Shown here piece after piece: positions 57,853 through 64,000 of a DNA stretch of 64,000 nt. A model generated the notes under the pieces. That model saw only the letters and a program-made list of their open reading frames with translations, was not told the DNA's origin and ran no database searches. Both the position numbers and the translations under genes were made by a program. Where the stretch lies: NCBI GenBank assembly GCA_033239005.1, contig BSQZ01000017.1, forward strand, positions 11,066,872 through 11,130,871, in the 5' to 3' direction. Origin of the DNA: Lamellibrachia satsuma. Lineage: Eukaryota > Annelida > Polychaeta > Sabellida > Siboglinidae. The stretch's first letter is position 1. Each line of letters starts with the position of its first letter.

Positions 57853-59403
57853 CTGAAAAGTACAGTAGTAACGTGGAAATGTTATTTCTGAGATGAGTTG
57901 AACACAGTTATGTGTTTTAACTTACACTTTTTACTTGTACTTAAGAAGACTGATAAAAGGCTATAATTTTGTTAGTGTCAGAGTGTATGCAAACAATGGA
58001 TATTCCACATAAAACATGCCTACATTTTGTATATAAACAGGAACACCAACAAAAAAATAATTGCATACATCAAATTTAGGAACACAAAAAATACAAAATG
58101 AAAGTGACAAAACCGTTATCTGAATGCAAAGACGTCTAATCTGCCTGAGAATCCAGATGACAGTGACAGGAGACCAGTATATTAGGGGGGTGGGGACATA
58201 TTCACACTTGTGCAGCCTCCATCTAATAAGTTACATCAAAGCAGAGCAAGTCACATTATAATATAATTACTTAGCAGTCAACTTTTGTTTATTTCAGTTA
58301 ATTAGACGCAGTCACCTTTGCTCAAGTCCATTTGAAGAACACGCATCTATTGGGAGTTGAGAAAATCCTGGACATGCCCAGCTGTTATCTGATATGGCCT
58401 AGTGAGCTGACCTGACTGTTCCACAGGGAAGGTGAGTTGTTTCTGAGGACTCCACTAAGTAGGTTATGTAATGTTATGCAATTCGACAAGTTAAGACGTC
58501 TGGCTTTTCAGTAATCCACACTTGAAGGTGATATTTGGGTCTGTTTACATAGGTGTATTGTAGCACCAGGTAAAAAAATTATTATAATTTTCGGTATGGA
58601 ATAACAACTGGCTGTATAGAATTTGATTACAGAACACATGCTGGACTATTCCGAAAATTATGTTACAAGTTCATTCGAGTGAGCTGAAAAATTGAGTGTA
58701 TTCGAGTGTTGTACTAGAATACAGACTGTCTCAATCTGAAGTAGCTCATATATGTGTGTTCTGCCCAGCACAGGTGGTGGTTCCTTGTGTATGTAAGCAA
58801 CTCCAACAACTAGGTAGGACATAGATTTTTTGCATGAATGCATGATTTTCATTTACCTTTATTAAGAGGCTAAATTCAATTTTTTTCAGCACAATTACCA
58901 TTTTTATTTGGGGTAAGACCACAGTTGACCTTCCTGTTTACTGTTTCACACGAATGTAGGGCACGTGAAATTGTGAAATGTGAACTTAATAAATTCATAT
59001 TATGTGACATGAGTACCTTTGAGCATGAATATTCACAGGTTTGTTTATAGAAGCTATTGGCTGTGAAATAGTGCATTTTTTGGAGAGTTTAACTGGTGGA
59101 AGGATTTATGGGAATTTTTCTGCTATGGGCCACGTGGGCGCATGAATACATGGCAATTTTTGTCAATATTGACGGGCATCGCACGTTGGGGCATTTTAAA
59201 AGAGCTGGAGGTATGTGATTTTGATAAAATTTGGCCAGCATGTCAGTGAGGTGATGACAGTTGCTGTGAAAAAGTTTCAGAATTTTTAGTGGTCAGGTTT
59301 TCTTATAAACAGACAAAACGTTAACATGGCCACCAATTGGAATGACAGAGTGCGTGTGCGCCTACACGGCAGCACCAAAAACATTCTCGGCTTTAGTGTA
59401 ATT
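57853..59403 (-). other. Probable UBE4A-like intron, nothing recognised
   Basis: AT-rich unique sequence. No exon-like U-box coding stretch was seen on the minus strand. Confidence 0.4.
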
Positions 59404-59573
59404 AATGTTAAGTTTTAAGGCACTATCATATGCCAATTTTAGCAAACTGCTCTATGAACATACAGTGATCGCGGAGAAGATAAAAGTTTCCGAATTTACG
59501 AAGGAAATCGCTCAATTTCGAACACTGACCAAGCTACAGGTGGCACAAACAGTAGCAGACGATTCAGTCAAGC

Positions 59574-61748
59574 ATGACGGCCGCACTGCAATATTCAGCG
59601 AAGGCTCTCTACCAGTTGGCCGGCTTTGTGTCAGGAAAACCAGTCAGCAGTTCACTGTGGAAAGCTCTGACAATGAACGGCATTTCCTGCACGCAGCCAA
59701 CCAGAAGAGGTCAACGAGGGGGAACAATGCTACGCAGACCCATTCAAGTGGTATTGTCTGGCTTCAGGCCCGTTCAATGCGTTAACACCACAGCCGACAA
59801 GGTGAGACATTGCAATGACAATTGTGTCAATCTGAACAATATGACACATACACAGGCGGGCCACACACGCGCCCTAGGGAGCAACATGCAACATGACGTT
59901 CACGTTAGCAGAAATGGGGCTAATTACAACAACCTCATCAACGTACACTCGAACAAGTGGGATCTACCAACCATCATCAATACTAACATTCGGGGTGCCT
60001 TGGCAAGCAAAATCGATGAAATCAAAGTAATTAAAGATAACTACGGAGTGGACGTCGTAGCAGTCACTGAGACATGGTGTACCAGCAGAATACCAGACGG
60101 CTCGCTCAGGTTACCCGGTTTCAACCTCTACAGGAGGGACAGGCAAGATGGCCGTCAACATGGAGGGATTGTTTGCTATGTACGAGATATAATCCCGACT
60201 AAGCAATGGACAGAACTAAACCAACCAGAACTTGAAACTATGTGGATGACGATACGTCCACCAAAGATGCCTCGCAACCACCCGCAGATAACAATCTGCA
60301 CAGTGTACCACCCTCCCGGGGCAGACGACTGGACATTGCTAAACCACATTGACCAATCTGTTGACTATGTACGCCGTCACCATCCATATACTGGCGTCAT
60401 CATAATGGGCGACCTTAACAAGTTGAGAGATTCTCACTTGAAAAGAAATCACAACCTAAAACAAATTGTTGACATACCTACACGAGGAACTGCGACACTG
60501 GACAAAATCTATACAAACCTAACGGATTTATACCACTGTCCAGTAGTCATAGCACCGATTGGCCTATCGGATCACATGGTGGTAATATGCACTCCATCAA
60601 CGTCCACGAAATATACAGAACCAGTCGTTTCAAAGACGTCTTCGCGCAGTTGCAGGCCTGATGATCGAGCCCGTTTTGCAGCAGCGCTCAACCTCATCTC
60701 GTGGGAAACCTTATTCCACCTACCAAGCTGCGAACAACAACTGCAGTTTTTCAATTCTACAATCAAAACTTTACTCGACACGCATCTCCCTGAACGAAAA
60801 ATCAGAAGATGTTCCAGCGACAGACCTTGGATAGATGACAATTTCCGCTATCTAATACGTCGCCGCCAGATCGCGCTTCTTTCCGAGAACCAACCATTGT
60901 ACAGGCATTACAGAAATAAAGTTAATCGTGCCAGAAAGTCTTTGCAACGAAAGTATTACCAAAGAAAAATCAAATCACTTGAGAACGAACATCCGAAACG
61001 ATGGTGGAATAGCGTGAAAGAACTTGTAGGGGTAAAGGTCAACTGTGACAATCTACAAGGTCTTGCTAACACACACTGTTCAGGAAACTTCGGTATTCTA
61101 GCAAACGAAATAAGTGATTTCTTTGAGTCTGTGACCAAAGATTTCCCACCACTTTTACCCGTTGATGAGTTCTTACCTCCGGGAGCCGACACGACGGTCC
61201 CAGATGCCTACATCATCAACGTCGATGAAGTAGTCATATCACTATCACGAATTAAAACACACAAAGCAACCGGCCCTGACGAGATACCCAACTGGATCTT
61301 ACATGACTACGCCGCCATCCTCGCTCCTCCCGTCTGTGCGATATTCAACAGCAGCCTACGGGAAGGAACCGTGCCTGCCCTGTGGAAATGCGCTGACGTC
61401 CGACCAGTGCCTAAAATTCGACCACCAGCGCGAATTGAGAAAGACCTGCGCCCGATATCTCTCACGCCAGTTTTATCGAAGTGCTTGGAGAAATTCATGT
61501 GCACGTGGATAATGGACATTACCATGGACCAGATTGATCCTCAGCAATATGGATCAATCAAAGGAACATCAACCGTACACGCACTGGTCGAGCTTGTTCA
61601 CAAGTGGAAATACGCGGTCGAGACCCCTGGAACCATAGTACGAATACTTCTCGTCGATTTCAGCAAAGCGTTTGACCGAGTCGACCATCACATTTTAATG
61701 ACGAAATGTGCATCTCTTGGACTTCAACTTTTATTACCAAATGGCTGA
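59574..61748 (+). CDS. Element F polyprotein: endonuclease and N-terminal RT
   Basis: Basic start (RRGQRGGTMLRRPIQVV), then endonuclease motifs NTNIRGALASK, VVAVTETWC (catalytic Glu), TVYHPPG, VIIMGDLNKL and IGLSDHMVVI (Asp/His). A linker follows (DRPWIDDNFRYLIRRRQIAL and ENEHPKRWWNSVKELVG). RT motifs are HKATGPDEIPNWILHDYA, LRPISLTPVLSKCLEKFM, QYGSIKGTSTVHALVELVHK and ILLVDFSKAFDRVDHHILM. It ends at a stop after a one-base shift near 61720. The first ATG in frame is at 59574; whether it is the true start is unclear. Confidence 0.92.
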   Translation: MTAALQYSAKALYQLAGFVSGKPVSSSLWKALTMNGISCTQPTRRGQRGGTMLRRPIQVVLSGFRPVQCVNTTADKVRHCNDNCVNLNNMTHTQAGHTRALGSNMQHDVHVSRNGANYNNLINVHSNKWDLPTIINTNIRGALASKIDEIKVIKDNYGVDVVAVTETWCTSRIPDGSLRLPGFNLYRRDRQDGRQHGGIVCYVRDIIPTKQWTELNQPELETMWMTIRPPKMPRNHPQITICTVYHPPGADDWTLLNHIDQSVDYVRRHHPYTGVIIMGDLNKLRDSHLKRNHNLKQIVDIPTRGTATLDKIYTNLTDLYHCPVVIAPIGLSDHMVVICTPSTSTKYTEPVVSKTSSRSCRPDDRARFAAALNLISWETLFHLPSCEQQLQFFNSTIKTLLDTHLPERKIRRCSSDRPWIDDNFRYLIRRRQIALLSENQPLYRHYRNKVNRARKSLQRKYYQRKIKSLENEHPKRWWNSVKELVGVKVNCDNLQGLANTHCSGNFGILANEISDFFESVTKDFPPLLPVDEFLPPGADTTVPDAYIINVDEVVISLSRIKTHKATGPDEIPNWILHDYAAILAPPVCAIFNSSLREGTVPALWKCADVRPVPKIRPPARIEKDLRPISLTPVLSKCLEKFMCTWIMDITMDQIDPQQYGSIKGTSTVHALVELVHKWKYAVETPGTIVRILLVDFSKAFDRVDHHILMTKCASLGLQLLLPNG

Positions 61749-62635
61749 CATCCTTCCTGTGTCAACGCAAACAGAGGGTAAAGATCGGGAGTGTGAAATC
61801 GGAGTACACCAGTGTCAACGCAGGTGTCCCACAAGGCACAATATTTGGACCAATCGGCTTCCTACACCATATTAATGATCTGCAAACAGTATGCGAACAT
61901 ATAAAATATGTCGACGATTGCACAATATGGGAAGCTTCTTCATCCTCCGGAATGGACAGCTCACTCCAAGTAGCGGCAGACGAAGTCGGGCAATGGACAG
62001 CGAGTAATAAAATGGCGCTGAACTACGACAAGACGAAAGAACTGCGGATATGCTTCAAGAAATCAACTCCGGACATCGCACTGCTAACCATCGACGGTAG
62101 ACCAATCCAACAAGTTAACAGCACTCGTCTACTAGGTGTGACTCTATCTGAAGACCTGAAGTGGCAATTACACATAGACGAAATCACTACAAAAGCATCG
62201 CAACGTCTATACTTCATCATCCTTCTCAAAAGAGCCGGCATTGACCCTCACCATCTCATCAACATATACACTTCAATCGTCCGATCGGTATTGGAGTATG
62301 CATGCCAAGTGTGGCACACGAGCCTTACAAAAAAGCAAACGAGACAGATAGAATACATCCAGAAGCGGGCAATGCGGATAATTTTCCAAGATAAGTCGTA
62401 CACCGAAGCCATCACCGCAGCCAATCTACCAACGCTGTCAGACCGGAGGGAGAAGTTGTGTAGAACGCTATTCATAAGCATGCAACAATCTACACATAAA
62501 TTACACCATCTTTTGCCTCCCCTCCGGGAAACTCCGTATACAACTCGAAACACGAGGACTTACTGTGTGCCGCGTTGCAGAACTGCAAGATTTCAGAACT
62601 CTTTTATACCATATGCTTTAAGACACTGGCAGTAA
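61706..62635 (+). CDS. Element F polyprotein: RT palm to C terminus
   Basis: Continues in another frame with STFITKWLTSFLCQRKQRVK, NAGVPQGTIFGPIGF, HIKYVDDCTIWEA (YVDD catalytic motif), ALNYDKTKELRICF, STRLLGVTLSEDLKWQLHID, SVLEYACQVWHTSLTKKQ and FIPYALRHWQ with stop at 62633-62635. The open frame and intact catalytic residues suggest a fairly recent insertion. Confidence 0.92.
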   Translation: MCISWTSTFITKWLTSFLCQRKQRVKIGSVKSEYTSVNAGVPQGTIFGPIGFLHHINDLQTVCEHIKYVDDCTIWEASSSSGMDSSLQVAADEVGQWTASNKMALNYDKTKELRICFKKSTPDIALLTIDGRPIQQVNSTRLLGVTLSEDLKWQLHIDEITTKASQRLYFIILLKRAGIDPHHLINIYTSIVRSVLEYACQVWHTSLTKKQTRQIEYIQKRAMRIIFQDKSYTEAITAANLPTLSDRREKLCRTLFISMQQSTHKLHHLLPPLRETPYTTRNTRTYCVPRCRTARFQNSFIPYALRHWQ

Positions 62636-62985
62636 TTATGAACTGATTTATAAATTAGTTACTTTTTACATAATAGTAGTAGGCCATATAATTTATTCTA
62701 CTATAGTATTGCCTGTTTTAAGTTTTAATTTATGGTTATGTCCTTCATATTTACATTGTTAATATACAAACATTACTTTAAACATGATGTACGTGCACCT
62801 TTTAAGTTTTTATATTTAAAGTCATATTTTTGTCTTAATTAATTTATTATCATTGGTTGTTTTACTGTGCCAATTGTATAATTCAACTGCTATAGTTGCC
62901 ATTTTAATAAAATTATTACACGGACAAAAAAATATTACACGGACAATGCAATTTCCAACTGTGGTCTGACTCCAAATAGAGTGTC

Positions 62986-63501
62986 ATGGCAACGGAAACA
63001 GAAAACATGGATGTTGATTTTTGTAAAAAGTACACCGCAAAATTACAAGAAAAGGTGGTATTGTCTGCCAATGGGCAGTGTCAGTTGTGGACAGGGTGCA
63101 GAAAAGGGAAATTCAGTGACTATGGTGTGATTAATTGCCGTTTTGAGTGTGGCTACAGAACGGTTACAGTGCATCGTTTAAGTTATATGCTTGAACACAA
63201 AATGACACGTGTTGAACCTGGCTTAGATGCCAGTCATCTTTGTCATAACAGCCTGTGTCTGACAGCAAGTCATATCTCTATGGAGCCACATTCAATAAAT
63301 AACAACAGGCAATATTGTGTTAGTCAAAATGTATGTTTTGGTCATGCACCATATCCAAAGTGCATGTTGCAATTCAAGGTATTTCAATGCAATAGTAAAA
63401 CTTACATTTTTCGAGATGTGTTGAATCCTTCAGTTTTTTTCAAAGTGTCGTCTGCTGTAGTCAATCTTATGCAGTTGTGTCTGTCAGCCCATGCTGAGTG
63501 A
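62986..63501 (+). CDS. I-PpoI-type His-Me finger endonuclease-like protein (171 aa)
   Basis: Intact single frame from ATG to TGA. Spacing relative to His84 (in ASHLCHNSLC) reproduces the zinc-binding homing-endonuclease fold of I-PpoI. Zinc site 1 is Cys32 (GQCQLW), Cys86, Cys91 and His96. The metal-binding Asn105 lies 21 residues after His84. Zinc site 2 is Cys111, Cys117, His120 and Cys126. A central WTGC...YG segment and VHRLSYMLE helix precede the core, as in this family. I-PpoI itself is encoded by a mobile rDNA intron of a slime mould and cuts DNA site-specifically; whether this animal protein cuts DNA is inference. It lies just past the 3' end of element F and is convergent with a basic protein gene. 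No intron or poly(A) signal was seen. Confidence is high for the domain and moderate for expression. Confidence 0.8.
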   Translation: MATETENMDVDFCKKYTAKLQEKVVLSANGQCQLWTGCRKGKFSDYGVINCRFECGYRTVTVHRLSYMLEHKMTRVEPGLDASHLCHNSLCLTASHISMEPHSINNNRQYCVSQNVCFGHAPYPKCMLQFKVFQCNSKTYIFRDVLNPSVFFKVSSAVVNLMQLCLSAHAE

Positions 63502-63668
63502 TGTCTTCGAATGTCGATTGATGTATAGCTCACAAGATGGCACCATGTGCCAGTCATGGTCCATTAATTGTCTGTTGGTGGTTTCTTGTATTGTGGTTGC
63601 AGGTCTATGAGTGATGAAACTGGGAGAAAGTAGAAAGTTCACATTTGTTAGAAGTTCTCTGTTTTCTG

Positions 63669-63674
63669 TTTATT
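63669..63674 (-). terminator. Poly(A) signal for the minus-strand basic protein gene
   Basis: AATAAA on the minus strand, about 15 bases after the stop codon at 63689-63691. Confidence 0.5.
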
Positions 63675-63688
63675 TCAAAATCTACCCT

Positions 63689-64000
63689 CTACTTTCTGCT
63701 GGCATAACTGTGATCAGCAGACTTTCTTGATCGCAATGAATAAGGATGATCTTCCCTGTTTGCAGTTGGCAGTGTTGTCTTTCTGCGACGACTCCTTGTG
63801 ACCACTGGCTTAACTACTGCTGCTGGCGTTTCTGAAGCTGGCCTTTTCTTCCCTTTACGAGTAGATGGTTTTGGATCAAGCTGACACTTCAGGTATCGAT
63901 CTTCTGGACGGCGGTTTCTTTTTGAATTGAAGTAGTTCTGCATGCGCTTTAACTTGGTATGACGGATATGCAGACGCACTGATGATCGACGTTTGTATTG
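63689..64000 (-). CDS. Basic protein, C-terminal part, open at the right edge
   Basis: The minus frame stays open from the window edge to TAG at 63691-63689 (about 103 codons visible). It is very rich in Lys and Arg: KLKRMQNYFNSKRNRRPEDR YLK, PSTRKGKKRPASETPAAVV, VTRSRRRKTTLPTANRED and PYSLRSRKSADHSYASRK. The segments KGKKRP and RSRRRK look like nuclear localisation signals. No family was recognised. A close AATAAA supports a real gene end. The start lies outside the window or in an upstream exon. Confidence 0.5.
   Translation of the reverse strand, partial: QYKRRSSVRLHIRHTKLKRMQNYFNSKRNRRPEDRYLKCQLDPKPSTRKGKKRPASETPAAVVKPVVTRSRRRKTTLPTANREDHPYSLRSRKSADHSYASRK

Larger units (their letters stand above)
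59404..62945 (+). mobile_element. Non-LTR retrotransposon F (CR1/L2-related group, YVDD type)
   Basis: One long coding region with endonuclease and reverse transcriptase, broken by a single frameshift near 61720, followed by an AT-rich 3' UTR. The 3' UTR ends in a duplicated attacacggacaa (about 62912 and 62931). GC content and codon use differ from the AT-rich CR1-like copies. The 5' boundary is uncertain. The clade within the CR1/L2/Daphne-like group is not resolved. Confidence 0.88.

Overview
The window is animal (invertebrate metazoan) nuclear DNA. It holds spliced genes with GT-AG introns, a recognisable TSC1 (hamartin) gene and a UBE4A-type exon, several clades of non-LTR retrotransposon, tRNA-derived SINEs, a TA-flanked MITE, very long (CA)n tracts and large minisatellites. 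I cannot fix the species. A marine invertebrate such as a mollusc, brachiopod or lancelet would fit, but that is inference.

Left part (1-18 kb): the 3' two thirds of TSC1 on the + strand. Twelve exons can be placed (3004 to 17422). All eleven junctions keep phase, and together they give 740 codons plus a stop, covering the serine/threonine-rich middle and the C-terminal coiled coil. The introns carry four different minisatellite arrays: a 35-bp unit at 1-875, a 29/32-bp unit at 1666-2991, a 29-bp unit at 5337-7036 and a 19-bp unit at about 9995-13985. They also carry an 827-bp MITE that contains a related 27-bp array.

Middle (18-57 kb): mostly a transposon graveyard. There is a nearly full-length CR1-like element A (21.2-25.4 kb, +) and relatives B (27.3 kb, -), C (39.2-40.7 kb, +) and D (43.9-46.5 kb, -), plus small fragments. 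Two different RTE-like elements lie at 34.8-36.7 kb (-) and 46.5-47.96 kb (-). Other remains are an L2-like tail (51.7-52.1 kb, -), a Ty3-like fragment whose domains are out of order (54.0-55.2 kb, +), a decayed Mutator-like transposase region (49.1-50.15 kb, -), two copies of an unnamed repeat H in opposite orientation (34.3 and 38.8 kb) and SINEs. An unrecognised host gene has at least two well-supported exons at 43.0-43.7 kb (+).

Right part (57-64 kb): the last coding exon of a UBE4A-like U-box ubiquitin ligase (-), a further nearly complete non-LTR element F with a YVDD reverse transcriptase (59.57-62.6 kb, +), and an intact 171-codon reading frame (62986-63501, +). That frame carries every diagnostic residue of the I-PpoI-type His-Me finger endonuclease fold. 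Convergent to it is the 3' end of a very basic protein gene (63689 to the window edge, -).

The strongest points for follow-up are the animal I-PpoI-like endonuclease frame, the intronic minisatellites of TSC1 (one of which places dozens of AATAAA hexamers on the sense strand), the TIR element that shares its internal tandem unit with the flanking array, and the growth of (TA)n tracts at the YIND codons of a reverse transcriptase in two CR1 copies.
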